Assembly: GCA_004556705.1 (NCBI GenBank)
Contig: SFGA01000004.1
Location: forward strand, 1-64,000
DNA: 64,000 nt
Source: Ruminococcus sp.
GTDB taxonomy: Bacteria > Bacillota > Clostridia > Oscillospirales > Acutalibacteraceae
Reading direction: 5' to 3'
The notes under the pieces: generated by a model
Seen by the model: the letters and a program-made list of their open reading frames with translations, nothing else
Databases searched by the model: none
What the model was told of the DNA's origin: nothing
Shown here: piece after piece, positions 49,475 to 58,508 of the stretch
How positions within the stretch are numbered: position 1 is the first letter of the stretch
Layout of the letters: each line of letters opens with the position of its first letter
Position numbers and translations under genes: made by a program

Positions 49475-49502
49475 AAGGCAATCTGCTTTTGCAGATTGCC
49501 TT
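49475..49502. terminator. bidirectional terminator
   Basis: AAGGCAATCTGC-TTTT-GCAGATTGCCTT, with T-rich flank on the plus side and TTTTTG on the minus side. It serves both the small Cys-rich gene and the convergent polysaccharide operon. Confidence 0.85.
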
Positions 49503-49516
49503 GATTTTTATTGTTT

Positions 49517-50701
49517 TCAGTCCTTTCGCCAAACCATTTTATTGACAACGCCTGTGTATGACTGAATTATTTTAACTACCTTTGTAGATACATTTGTGTC
49601 GGTATAATCGGGAACGGGAATTCCGTAGAAGCCGTCACGGTTTAACTCAACAGCCGTATCAACTGCCTGCAAAAGCGATTTTTCGTCAATTCCCGCAAGC
49701 ACAAAGCAACCCTTGTCGAGTGCTTCGGGACGCTCTGTCGAAGTCCTTATGCAAACCGCAGGGAACGGAGAGCCTACCGAGGTAAAGAAGCTTGATTCTT
49801 CGGGAAGTGTACCCGAATCCGATACAACCGCAAAAGCGTTCATCTGCAAGCAGTTATAATCGTAGAAACCGAGTGGCTCATGCTTGATAACTCTTTCGTC
49901 AAGTTCAAATCCGCTTTGTTCAAGTCTTTTTGCCGAACGGGGATGACAAGAATAGAGTATCGGCATATCGTACTTTTGAGCCATTTTATTTATTGCATTG
50001 AACAGCGAAAGAAAGTTCTTTTCGGTGTCGATATTTTCCTCTCTGTGGGCAGACAAGAGAATATATTTGCCCTTTTCAAGTCCAAGTCTTTCGTGAATAT
50101 CGGAGGCTTTTATTTTTTCAAGATTTTCGCTCAAAACCTCTGCCATAGGCGAACCTGTAACATAAGTTCTCTCCTTTGGAAGTCCGCAATCGGCAAGATA
50201 CTTTCTTGCGTGCTCAGAATATGCCATATTAACATCTGAAATTATATCGACAATTCTTCTGTTGGTTTCCTCCGGCAAGCACTCGTCTTTACAGCGGTTT
50301 CCTGCTTCCATATGGAAAATCGGAATATGCAATCTCTTTGCGCCGATAACGGAAAGGCAAGAGTTTGTGTCACCCAAAACAAGCACAGCATCGGGCTTTA
50401 TCTGTGCCATAAGTTCATAAGACGAAGCTATGATATTGCCCATAGTTTCACCGAGATTTTGACCTACGGCATTGAGATAAACATCGGGATCGGCAAGACC
50501 TAAATCCTTAAAGAACACACCGTTAAGATTGTAGTCATAATTCTGTCCCGTATGAGCCAAAAGACAATCAAAATATTTACGGCATTTATTGATAACCGCC
50601 GCAAGTCTTATTATTTCGGGGCGTGTGCCGACTACAATAAGCAACTTTATTTTTCCGTTATCTTTGAATTTAACATCGCTATAATCATTTTTTACATTCA
50701 T
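49517..50701 (-). CDS. UDP-HexNAc 2-epimerase, CapG/FnlC-like
   Basis: A 394-residue GT-B-fold epimerase. It shows LLIVVGTRPEIIRLAAVI, HTGQNYDYNLNGVFFKDLGL, LVLGDTNSCLSVIGAKRLHIPIFHMEAGNRCKDECLPEETNRRIVDIISD and SDSGTLPEESSFF. With CapE and CapF homologues just upstream it fits the last step to UDP-L-FucNAc (2-epimerisation of the talosamine intermediate) rather than WecB-type ManNAc formation; 'GNRCKDECLPEETNR' supports the FnlC/CapG branch. Last gene of the polysaccharide operon. Confidence 0.88.
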   Translation of the reverse strand: MNVKNDYSDVKFKDNGKIKLLIVVGTRPEIIRLAAVINKCRKYFDCLLAHTGQNYDYNLNGVFFKDLGLADPDVYLNAVGQNLGETMGNIIASSYELMAQIKPDAVLVLGDTNSCLSVIGAKRLHIPIFHMEAGNRCKDECLPEETNRRIVDIISDVNMAYSEHARKYLADCGLPKERTYVTGSPMAEVLSENLEKIKASDIHERLGLEKGKYILLSAHREENIDTEKNFLSLFNAINKMAQKYDMPILYSCHPRSAKRLEQSGFELDERVIKHEPLGFYDYNCLQMNAFAVVSDSGTLPEESSFFTSVGSPFPAVCIRTSTERPEALDKGCFVLAGIDEKSLLQAVDTAVELNRDGFYGIPVPDYTDTNVSTKVVKIIQSYTGVVNKMVWRKD

Positions 50702-50796
50702 AGTTTAACCCTCTTAAAAATATATTCCTTTCGAGTTACCTGTATAGCCGTAATATTCCTTGAGCTTTTTATCCTTTTCTTCGCCTTTAAGGTGTC

Positions 50797-51258
50797 CTAA
50801 ATGCAATGATTCTTTTTTATTTTCTCAAAATAATCGTCAGCAGACTTAATTACCCTTGCAGGCACCCCGACAGCAACAGAATTATCGGGTATATCTTTTG
50901 AAACTACTGCGCCTGCACCGATTATAACATTGTTCCCGATATTGACACCCGGCAATATTATAACATTGTTTCCTATATAGACATGATTTCCTATCGTTAT
51001 TGGCTTTGTAATCTCCAAATCAGGTACATATTTCCTAAATAAAAGAGTTCCGCCGTCATGCGTTAAAAATTTTACACCATCAGTGATATATACATCATCC
51101 CCGATAGTAATTATCCACGGCTCTGTACTCCAACTGACCTTTCCGTATAAACGAATGTTCCCGTTGATATTGACACCGATTTTTTTTGCATACTCTATGG
51201 GATGGAATTTTCCATAAACAACACGATAAACATTTCTGTAAAATGTTTTGAAATTCAT
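50797..51258 (-). CDS. left-handed beta-helix acyltransferase
   Basis: A 153-residue hexapeptide-repeat transferase with NINGNIRLYGKVSW, ITIGDDVYITDGVKFLTHDGG and the C-terminal PITIGNHVYIGNNVIILPGVNIGNNVIIGAGAVVSKDIPDNSVAVGVPARVIK. It resembles sugar O-acetyltransferases of capsule and O-antigen loci. It interrupts the CapF-CapG gene pair, so it was probably added to decorate this polysaccharide. The acceptor is not known. Confidence 0.85.
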   Translation of the reverse strand: MNFKTFYRNVYRVVYGKFHPIEYAKKIGVNINGNIRLYGKVSWSTEPWIITIGDDVYITDGVKFLTHDGGTLLFRKYVPDLEITKPITIGNHVYIGNNVIILPGVNIGNNVIIGAGAVVSKDIPDNSVAVGVPARVIKSADDYFEKIKKNHCI

Positions 51259-51308
51259 ATTTTTACTCCTTATTATAGTTGCAACCTAAAAGCAGGCATA
51301 TTATTAAC

Positions 51309-52454
51309 CTATACTTCTTCAAAAAATGTATCGGGTTTATCGGGATTGAAACACTCGTTACACCACATAACAGTAACCATATCGGTATCACCGAGATTTT
51401 CTATGTTATGAGTATAGCCTGTCGGAATATCGACAACTTCAAGTTTATCGCCCGAAACAAAGTATTCGTAAACCTTTTCTTCGTCGATTTTACGGAAACG
51501 GATAACACCTTTTCCGCTGACAACAAGGAACTTTTCATTCTTTGTATGATGCCAATGCTGTCCTTTTGTAATACCCGGTTTTGAAATATTAACAGATACC
51601 TGACCTCTGTCGGCAGTTCTTAAAATCTCGGTAAACGAGCCTCTGTTATCTATATTCATTTTAAGCGGATAGGAAAATTTATCTGTGGGTAGATAAGAAA
51701 GATATGTAGAATAAAGTTTCTTTGAAAAACTGCCCTCTGTCATATCGGGAACGCTCTTATCCTCTCTCGACTGCTTGAAGGAATAAATCAAATCAACTAT
51801 TTCACCGAGAGTTGTGTTATGTTCAACGGGAACTTTGCAATAATCTCCGTCTTTTGTTTCCGAACCGCAAAGTGCATTTATGAGTTCGTTTACAACATCA
51901 TCTATATACACGAGAGTCATTTTGTGGCTTCTGTCGTTGACTTGAATGGGCAAATCGTTTGCGATATTGTTGCAAAATGTAGCTACTGCGCTGTTGTAAT
52001 TCGGTCTGCACCATTTTCCGAAAACATTAGGGAAACGATACACAAGCACCTTTGCGCCTGTTTCCTTTGAATAATCAAAGAATAAATCCTCGCCTGCTTT
52101 TTTACTCTTTCCGTAAGGATTATCAAGCGCCGCTTGAGTCGAAGAAGAGAGCATTACAGGGCAAGTGTTATTGTTTTTCTTCAATTCGTCAAGCAACTCC
52201 GAAGCAAAGCCGAAATTCCCCGTCATAAACTCGCTTTCGGTTTCGGGGCGATTTACTCCTGCAAGGTTAAAGACAAAATCGCAGTCCTTACAGAACTCGG
52301 AAAGCATTGATTTGTCTGTATCTATATCGTATTTGTAAATTTCAATATCTTGGGTTAAAGGATAAGTTTTGTCCTTGCCGTATTTTATGTTTTCAAGCTC
52401 TGCAACAAGGTTTTTACCTACAAATCCCTTTGCACCCGTAACAAGAATTTTCAT
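51309..52454 (-). CDS. capF: CapF/FnlB-like reductase with cupin domain
   Basis: A 381-residue bifunctional enzyme of the UDP-L-FucNAc pathway. N-terminal SDR domain: MKILVTGAKGFVGKNLVAEL with NPYGKSKKAGEDLFFDY (YxxxK). C-terminal cupin: FTEILRTADRGQVSVNISKPGITKGQHWHHTKNEKFLVVSGKGVIRF with metal-ligand histidines. The domain order and length match CapF. It follows capE with no gap. Confidence 0.92.
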   Translation of the reverse strand: MKILVTGAKGFVGKNLVAELENIKYGKDKTYPLTQDIEIYKYDIDTDKSMLSEFCKDCDFVFNLAGVNRPETESEFMTGNFGFASELLDELKKNNNTCPVMLSSSTQAALDNPYGKSKKAGEDLFFDYSKETGAKVLVYRFPNVFGKWCRPNYNSAVATFCNNIANDLPIQVNDRSHKMTLVYIDDVVNELINALCGSETKDGDYCKVPVEHNTTLGEIVDLIYSFKQSREDKSVPDMTEGSFSKKLYSTYLSYLPTDKFSYPLKMNIDNRGSFTEILRTADRGQVSVNISKPGITKGQHWHHTKNEKFLVVSGKGVIRFRKIDEEKVYEYFVSGDKLEVVDIPTGYTHNIENLGDTDMVTVMWCNECFNPDKPDTFFEEV

Positions 52455-53492
52455 TTATTTCTCCATTTTTTCAAGTTCTTCACGAATGTATGCAAGTGAA
52501 AGCAATTTTTCCTTTACCTGCTCAACATTGAGAAGTTCTGTGTTATTTGAGTTGAACTCTGTCAACGGATTGCGGTCTTTATCGCCGTCATTGAAATATT
52601 TATCGTAGTTAAGTGAACGCTTATCGCAAGGCACACGGTAGAAATTGCCCATATCGGTAGCGTGAGCACACTCCTCGTTAGTAAGGAGGGTTTCGTACAT
52701 CTTTTCGCCGTGACGAATACCGATAACTTTAATTTCGGTTTCGGGGCAGAAAAGCTCTTTTACAGCCTCAGCAAGAACACCGATTGTGCAAGCAGGTGCT
52801 TTCTGAACAAGAATATCGCCCGAAACACCGTTTTCAAATGCGAACAAAACAAGGTCAACAGCCTCATCAAGCGACATAATAAATCTTGTCATTTCGGGTT
52901 CTGTAATCGTAATCGGTTTACCCTCTTTTATCTGCTCAATCCAAAGCGGAATTACCGAGCCTCTTGAACACATAACATTACCGTAACGGGTACAGCAAAT
53001 TTTAGTCTTTTCGGGGCTTACGGTTCTCGACTTTGCAACGATTACCTTTTCCATCATAGCCTTTGAAGTACCCATTGCATTTACAGGGTAAGCGGCTTTA
53101 TCCGTTGAAAGGCAGATTACACTTTTAACCCCCTCGTCAATAGCGGCGGTAAGGACATTATCTGTTCCGAGAACATTGGTTTTTACCGCTTCGATGGGGA
53201 AAAACTCACAAGACGGGACCTGCTTTAATGCTGCTGCGTGGAAGATATAATCAACGCCGTGCATAGCGTTTTTAACGGACGCCAAATCTCTTACATCACC
53301 GATAAAGAACTTGATTTTATCGCTGACCTCAGGCATCTTTGCTTGGAACTCGTGGCGCATATCGTCTTGCTTTTTCTCATCTCTTGAGAAAATCCGAATT
53401 TCGCCTATATCAGTCTGCAAAAATCTGTTGAGTACAGCATTACCGAACGAGCCTGTACCGCCCGTAATCATAAGTGTTTTTCCAGAAAACAT
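52455..53492 (-). CDS. capE: CapE/FnlA-like UDP-GlcNAc 4,6-dehydratase/5-epimerase
   Basis: A 345-residue extended SDR enzyme, first step of UDP-L-FucNAc synthesis. It shows MFSGKTLMITGGTGSFGNAVLNRFL, IRIFSRDEKKQDDMRHEF, HAAALKQVPSCEFFP and TDKAAYPVNAMGTSKAMMEK. Met replaces the usual catalytic Tyr in the YxxxK position (MGTSK/MMEK area), a feature of this subgroup. The start is the ATG at 53492; an upstream in-frame extension lacks a site. Confidence 0.92.
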   Translation of the reverse strand: MFSGKTLMITGGTGSFGNAVLNRFLQTDIGEIRIFSRDEKKQDDMRHEFQAKMPEVSDKIKFFIGDVRDLASVKNAMHGVDYIFHAAALKQVPSCEFFPIEAVKTNVLGTDNVLTAAIDEGVKSVICLSTDKAAYPVNAMGTSKAMMEKVIVAKSRTVSPEKTKICCTRYGNVMCSRGSVIPLWIEQIKEGKPITITEPEMTRFIMSLDEAVDLVLFAFENGVSGDILVQKAPACTIGVLAEAVKELFCPETEIKVIGIRHGEKMYETLLTNEECAHATDMGNFYRVPCDKRSLNYDKYFNDGDKDRNPLTEFNSNNTELLNVEQVKEKLLSLAYIREELEKMEK

Positions 53493-53517
53493 AATTTCAC
53501 ACTCTCTATATTTATAT

Positions 53518-54813
53518 TTATTCTTGATAACCGAGTTTCTGCATTTCTTTTTGCGGTCGGTGGTATGTCTGACAAGCAAGAGCTATTAAGAAATACAACA
53601 GTTCCGTTGACAGACCTCCCTGCGTAAACAAAAATGTCAAATACAAAATAATCGGTATCATCATATTATTCTTAAACGGATTCTTTTGCGCTTTTGCAAA
53701 TATTATTGATATTAAGAAAAGATAGAAAATCGATCCGATTACACCTAATTCAACAAACATTTCAACAAAAACATTGTGTGCAGTCAACATTCCCACATTT
53801 GCCGCATAGGCTGACAAATTGTTACAACCCAAACCGACTAAAAATACTTTTATATTGCTTTTTACGAAGTCAAAATAATAAGACCAAAGTTCAACTCTCG
53901 AAACATCATAAAACTCGCCTCTGTTTTCAATCATCGGTTTAAAGATTATTGAGAAATACAGAATTACAACTATGGGAATAAGCAAAAACATAACTGAATA
54001 ATATATTGCTTTATTCTTAACAAAATCTTTTCCGGCAATAAACACAAGATAAAAGAAAACAATGCACATTCCTATCAAAAGCGAACGAGTTCCCGACGCA
54101 ATCGCATAGTATGCAAAAAACACTGAACCTACAAATGTTAAGATGTATTTTATTTTCTTTTGCTCAAACAAAGTTGCTAAAAAGAACCATGCGAGCACCA
54201 TACAAAAGCCAAAGTTCCATGGAGAAGAAAATCCCGACATACGTGTTGCATATTCGTTACTTCCGCTTATTTTCATTGATAAATCTTTATACATCAATGA
54301 AAATACAACAGTTATCACTGAACTTATTACAAACACTGTTGCAATACAAGCGTTCAACTTATCATTTTTTTCTTGCAATGACATTAAATATGCAAACAAT
54401 ATAAATATACATGTTACAAGAGGATTTATAAAACTACCGAAAGAAGCCATACTGCTTATCATATTCATGGCAGTGAACAAAACAAACGGTACTAAAAAAA
54501 GCAAAGCGTTATTAGGTTTTAACATCTTGCGAAAAAAAGCCTTAACAACATAAATCATTACAATAAACGGTAATATTGTTCGTGAATTATCACTCAATCT
54601 TATACACTCGTTCAAGGGAAACAACATTGCAATTATTATAGGCAACTTGTCAGTAGGCATAATTACGGAAACTGCTATAACAAGCATAAAAACTATTTTG
54701 CGCAAAGAATAGTTGCCCAAATGCATACTGTAAAGCAGCAACATAATCGCCACATAGAGTCCCGCAACGATTAAAAAAATCAAGGTATTCTGTTTTCGTT
54801 TAATAAAATTCAT
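53518..54813 (-). CDS. wzy: Wzy-type O-antigen/capsule polymerase (O-antigen ligase family)
   Basis: A 431-residue polytopic protein with about twelve helices and the Wzy_C/O-antigen-ligase region SRVELWSYYFDFVKSNIKVFLVGLGCNNLSAYAANVGMLTAHNVFVEMFVELGVIGS (about 293-350). It would link repeat units outside the membrane. It lies 1 bp from the flippase gene, the usual wzx-wzy pairing. Confidence 0.88.
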   Translation of the reverse strand: MNFIKRKQNTLIFLIVAGLYVAIMLLLYSMHLGNYSLRKIVFMLVIAVSVIMPTDKLPIIIAMLFPLNECIRLSDNSRTILPFIVMIYVVKAFFRKMLKPNNALLFLVPFVLFTAMNMISSMASFGSFINPLVTCIFILFAYLMSLQEKNDKLNACIATVFVISSVITVVFSLMYKDLSMKISGSNEYATRMSGFSSPWNFGFCMVLAWFFLATLFEQKKIKYILTFVGSVFFAYYAIASGTRSLLIGMCIVFFYLVFIAGKDFVKNKAIYYSVMFLLIPIVVILYFSIIFKPMIENRGEFYDVSRVELWSYYFDFVKSNIKVFLVGLGCNNLSAYAANVGMLTAHNVFVEMFVELGVIGSIFYLFLISIIFAKAQKNPFKNNMMIPIILYLTFLFTQGGLSTELLYFLIALACQTYHRPQKEMQKLGYQE

Positions 54814-54814
54814 A

Positions 54815-56071
54815 TCATTTTTCCTGTAAGTTGATTTCTTTTATTTCTTTTTTGCGGTAAGCTAAATAAGATACTATATATTGAAGCAAATTAAATGTTG
54901 CCGAAATTACGGTTGCCGAAACCAATCCTTTGATTTCAAATTTCGGAATCAAAGCAACAGAAACCGCTATGTTTACAACTGATGTGATTATGGAATTTTT
55001 AACAACGGTATCGCCTCTGCCTCTTGCGACAAAGAATCTGTTAAAGTAAAGAGTCATACCGTCGAACAAATATGCTATGCCTAAAACGACAAGATAATCA
55101 TATGCTATTGCATATTCTTTCGAGAAGAAAATAAAGAATATCGGCTTTCCGAAAATGATAAACACTCCGTAAATGATTGCGTTCAACGCACCCATAAATA
55201 ACATATCCGACTTTTTAATGAATCTTTGATTAACATTATCTCTGAACTTGACAACGGTCATTGCCGAAGAAATTAGAGTAAAGCATCTTGCGAAACTCAA
55301 TGCCAATGAATAATAACCATATTCCGCAAAACCATACTGCGAACCGCAAATTAAAGCTATCAGGTTTGAGGCACTTGTCGTGATGATTGACGAACAGTAC
55401 ATTTGAATTCCGTTTAGTTTAATTTCACTTATCAATGTACCAAATGAGTCTTTATCTGTACGATATCTCATTCTTGAAAGTATCGGTATCATTGTTAGGA
55501 TATTTGACAATATAAATACAATAATACACCATTTAAACGGTAATTCGCCATAGATTTTATTACCTACAAATATACCAAGAAGAACGATTAAGTTCTGAGC
55601 CAAAGTAAAGGCGGCATATCTATTGGTTTTTCCTGTTCCTTGATAAACCTGAATAAACAAATTTTTCAAAGCGAAAATAATAATAAACGGAAATACCATC
55701 TGAACTTTGCCGAGTTTGTCAAACCTGCCTGTTAATGAAACCAAATACAACCCGAGCGAAACCATAACCGATAAAATCGATGTTACATAAAATCCTGCCG
55801 TGAGAACCTTATGCTTTTCATCGGAGCTGTCCCTCGCTATCAATCGACTGCAACAAAACGGTATTCCAAAAGCAAAAAATGTGGGAATTGTCAAAAGAAA
55901 ATTCGTTGCATATCTATACTCGCCATACCCTGTTGGATCTGCATACCTTGTGAAAAAAAGGTTTGTCAGAAACGCCATCAAGAAGCTGATTAACTGCGAA
56001 CAAGTATATATGTATATTTTGATTTTTTCCTTAGTAAAAAGGAAACCAAACTTTTTGCATAGCTTTTTCAT
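54815..56071 (-). CDS. wzx: Wzx-type polysaccharide flippase
   Basis: A 418-residue membrane protein of the MATE/MVF-like polysaccharide-biosynthesis family, with about twelve helices. It begins KEKIKIYIYTCSQLISFLMAFLTNLFFTRYADPTGYGEYRYATNFLL, typical of these exporters. It would flip the lipid-linked repeat unit. Confidence 0.9.
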   Translation of the reverse strand: MKKLCKKFGFLFTKEKIKIYIYTCSQLISFLMAFLTNLFFTRYADPTGYGEYRYATNFLLTIPTFFAFGIPFCCSRLIARDSSDEKHKVLTAGFYVTSILSVMVSLGLYLVSLTGRFDKLGKVQMVFPFIIIFALKNLFIQVYQGTGKTNRYAAFTLAQNLIVLLGIFVGNKIYGELPFKWCIIVFILSNILTMIPILSRMRYRTDKDSFGTLISEIKLNGIQMYCSSIITTSASNLIALICGSQYGFAEYGYYSLALSFARCFTLISSAMTVVKFRDNVNQRFIKKSDMLFMGALNAIIYGVFIIFGKPIFFIFFSKEYAIAYDYLVVLGIAYLFDGMTLYFNRFFVARGRGDTVVKNSIITSVVNIAVSVALIPKFEIKGLVSATVISATFNLLQYIVSYLAYRKKEIKEINLQEK

Positions 56072-56080
56072 ATGTAATCC

Positions 56081-57241
56081 TTATTTGAGAAGTGTTTTCA
56101 TTAGAGAATTTATGCTTTCTTTATAGGTCATATAGCTAAATTCTTCTTGTGCCGTGCGTCTTGCATTTGAACGCATTTGCTCAAAAGAATTTCGATTTTG
56201 AATAAGCTTATCCAAAACATCTTTTACAGACTTCTGTGTACCGTCTTTAAGTAAAAATCCGTTTTCGCCGTCTTTCAAATACAAACCTATATCGCCTGTG
56301 TTATTCGTAATTACAGGAGTTCCTGCTGCCAAACTCTCTGCGAGTTTAGTCGGAAATCCCGCATGAGATGAGCGCCTATCAGGTCTTACAAAGATTGAAA
56401 AGTCAGCCTCGCAATACCTTTCGAGCATTTCTTTTTGAGGAATTTTTCCTACAATGGTTACACAATCTGACACTTTATCGAGCAAAGCTGTATCATTTCC
56501 GATATTTTCAAGTACAGTGCTTTTATCCGAACCGAAAATTTTATACTCAAACGGAGAGTCTTTGCCATATTCGGAAATAGCAAGCATTATTTCACGGAAC
56601 AATTCTTTATGCTGTTTACCTACGGCAGTACCTGCATGGATAAGATTAATTTTTGAGTTATTTGTTTTTTCACTGTATGAAAAATCCCCGCAATCAATAA
56701 CCGTGGGTATTCTGATAACGGGTTTCCCGCTTTTTTCAAAATGATCTTGAAGAAGTCTGCTTATTGTAATAAACGCATCCGCATTGAAAAAAGCCTTTTC
56801 GATACAATGTGTAAACTGATTAAAACGCATATCGGCTTTTCCGAGTTTAAAAGATGAAACATCATACCATTCACAAGTTTCCAAAATCAATGGTACACCT
56901 TTTTTTGTGCAAATGGCTCTGACCGTATTAAATCTGTCATATGCGCCACCGCTTATCAAAACAGCCTTAACATTATCTGTTTCGAGCGATTTTTTTAACA
57001 GTTTAACACTGTTTATTTTATTATAAAAGTATCTGCCCTTCTTAGAATTATCGCCTGCAATAAGATATGAAAATCCATCAAAGGTGCCTTCGTTTCTTTT
57101 TTCTTTTGTGCAATCGGCTATGATTTTAACATTATATCCGCACTCTCTAAAAATACGGGAAAGGTTCAATGCTCGTTGTGAATACGCTTGCCCATATGGG
57201 AAAAATGAGTTAGTAATGAAAATTACAGAACTGTTAGGCAT
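56081..57241 (-). CDS. glycosyltransferase (GT4-type)
   Basis: A 386-residue GT-B glycosyltransferase. N-terminus VIFITNSFFPYGQAYSQRALNLSRIF; donor-binding C-terminal segment FSIFVRPDRRSSHAGFPTKLAESLAAGTPVITNNTGDIGLYLKDGENGFLLKDG (about 288-341), with the GT4 E-x7-E type arrangement. Donor and acceptor are unknown. It is 9 bp from wzx and 2 bp from the next transferase. Confidence 0.88.
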   Translation of the reverse strand: MPNSSVIFITNSFFPYGQAYSQRALNLSRIFRECGYNVKIIADCTKEKRNEGTFDGFSYLIAGDNSKKGRYFYNKINSVKLLKKSLETDNVKAVLISGGAYDRFNTVRAICTKKGVPLILETCEWYDVSSFKLGKADMRFNQFTHCIEKAFFNADAFITISRLLQDHFEKSGKPVIRIPTVIDCGDFSYSEKTNNSKINLIHAGTAVGKQHKELFREIMLAISEYGKDSPFEYKIFGSDKSTVLENIGNDTALLDKVSDCVTIVGKIPQKEMLERYCEADFSIFVRPDRRSSHAGFPTKLAESLAAGTPVITNNTGDIGLYLKDGENGFLLKDGTQKSVKDVLDKLIQNRNSFEQMRSNARRTAQEEFSYMTYKESINSLMKTLLK

Positions 57242-57243
57242 AG

Positions 57244-58398
57244 TTATCCCTTATCCTCCGAAAAAAATGATTCATACGTTAACACTATATTTTTTATATT
57301 AAATTTCTCTTGCACATTCTCGGAATTCTGCTTACGAATTTTTGCCTTTTCATTATCGGGAAGGCGCAATACAAAATCAATTTTATCAACCATTTCATCT
57401 GAATTTTGAGGCGGTACAATAACATCTTTACTGATGATATTGCTGACGTCTCCTACATTTGTTGCAACGCACAAACACTCACAAGACATCGCTTGAATGA
57501 GTGTGTTCGGAAAAGCCTCTCCCGCTGAATGCAAAACATATATTTCACTTGCTGAAAACAAGTCGGGCAAATCATTCCTGCGTCCCAAAAGAAAAATATC
57601 CTCACCGATAACAAGTCCGTTATCCTTGATCATACTGACAAGTTCAGCATTACTCTCCTCGATTTTCATCCCACACATAACGCCGACAAGCTCAGGATGT
57701 CCCTTTTTAAGCCTTGCCAACGACGAAATAAACAACGGCACATCTTTAATTTTGCTATACCGTGCAACCGAAAGCATTATTTTACGATTTTCGTCAATTC
57801 CGAGTTGTGAATAAACTTTTTTTCTGCTGTCGGGATTGAATTTGTAAATATCCAAATCGCATCCGTTATTCACAGACGACGACTTAGTTTTATCATATCC
57901 TACAGCCTCATGAATTTTTCTTGATAATTCGCCGTTATAAACTATCCTCTTTATTCTCTTACTCTTGCTTTTTCGTGCACAAATCTTATTTGCTAAAAGA
58001 GTTAATTTGTTATTGTTTTCTTTACTTAAATCAGCGTGTCTTACAAACCATATTAAATTTGAAGCAGAGGAAAACTTTGCAATATAGTAAGCTATAAGGT
58101 TTGAATAATACATCCAGCTACATACAAGATTCGCCGATTTCATTTCTCTACGCACTATGCGAAAACTCTTAAAAGGGTGGTGCAAAATATCAACCTTAAC
58201 AACCCTTGCGCCCTCCTGCTCAAGTCGGTCTTTATAATAATCAACTGTGCCGTTGAAGGTTGAACGGTTTAATCCCAAACTTATTACTGTATATTCGATA
58301 TTATTTTTCCCGGATTGATATTTAACTAAATTATATAATGATGTTTCAGCCCCACCGTTCGCCAAGCCATAAATCAAATGAATAATCTTTATTTTCAT
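57244..58398 (-). CDS. glycosyltransferase (GT4-type)
   Basis: A 384-residue GT-B transferase. N-terminus MKIKIIHLIYGLANGGAETSLYNLV; C-terminal donor site LFSASEIYVLHSAGEAFPNTLIQAMSCECLCVATNVGDVSNII (about 298-340). I choose the ATG at 58398 because the family N-terminus begins there; a GTG three codons upstream is an alternative. An internal promoter lies 39 bp upstream. Confidence 0.88.
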   Translation of the reverse strand: MKIKIIHLIYGLANGGAETSLYNLVKYQSGKNNIEYTVISLGLNRSTFNGTVDYYKDRLEQEGARVVKVDILHHPFKSFRIVRREMKSANLVCSWMYYSNLIAYYIAKFSSASNLIWFVRHADLSKENNNKLTLLANKICARKSKSKRIKRIVYNGELSRKIHEAVGYDKTKSSSVNNGCDLDIYKFNPDSRKKVYSQLGIDENRKIMLSVARYSKIKDVPLFISSLARLKKGHPELVGVMCGMKIEESNAELVSMIKDNGLVIGEDIFLLGRRNDLPDLFSASEIYVLHSAGEAFPNTLIQAMSCECLCVATNVGDVSNIISKDVIVPPQNSDEMVDKIDFVLRLPDNEKAKIRKQNSENVQEKFNIKNIVLTYESFFSEDKG

Positions 58399-58436
58399 CG
58401 CCTCCACAAACGAGGAATAAATCCATAATCTAAAAT

Positions 58437-58465
58437 ATTATACTTTGTTTTTATCACATCGTCAA
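58437..58465 (-). promoter_or_regulatory. internal promoter within the polysaccharide operon
   Basis: TTGACG (58460-58465) and TATAAT (58437-58442) are 17 bp apart on the minus strand, in the only gap of about 100 bp inside the cluster. Confidence 0.75.
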
Positions 58466-58508
58466 CAAATGCTATTGCTCATTATTTAAAACAATCGGTA
58501 ATCAAGCA

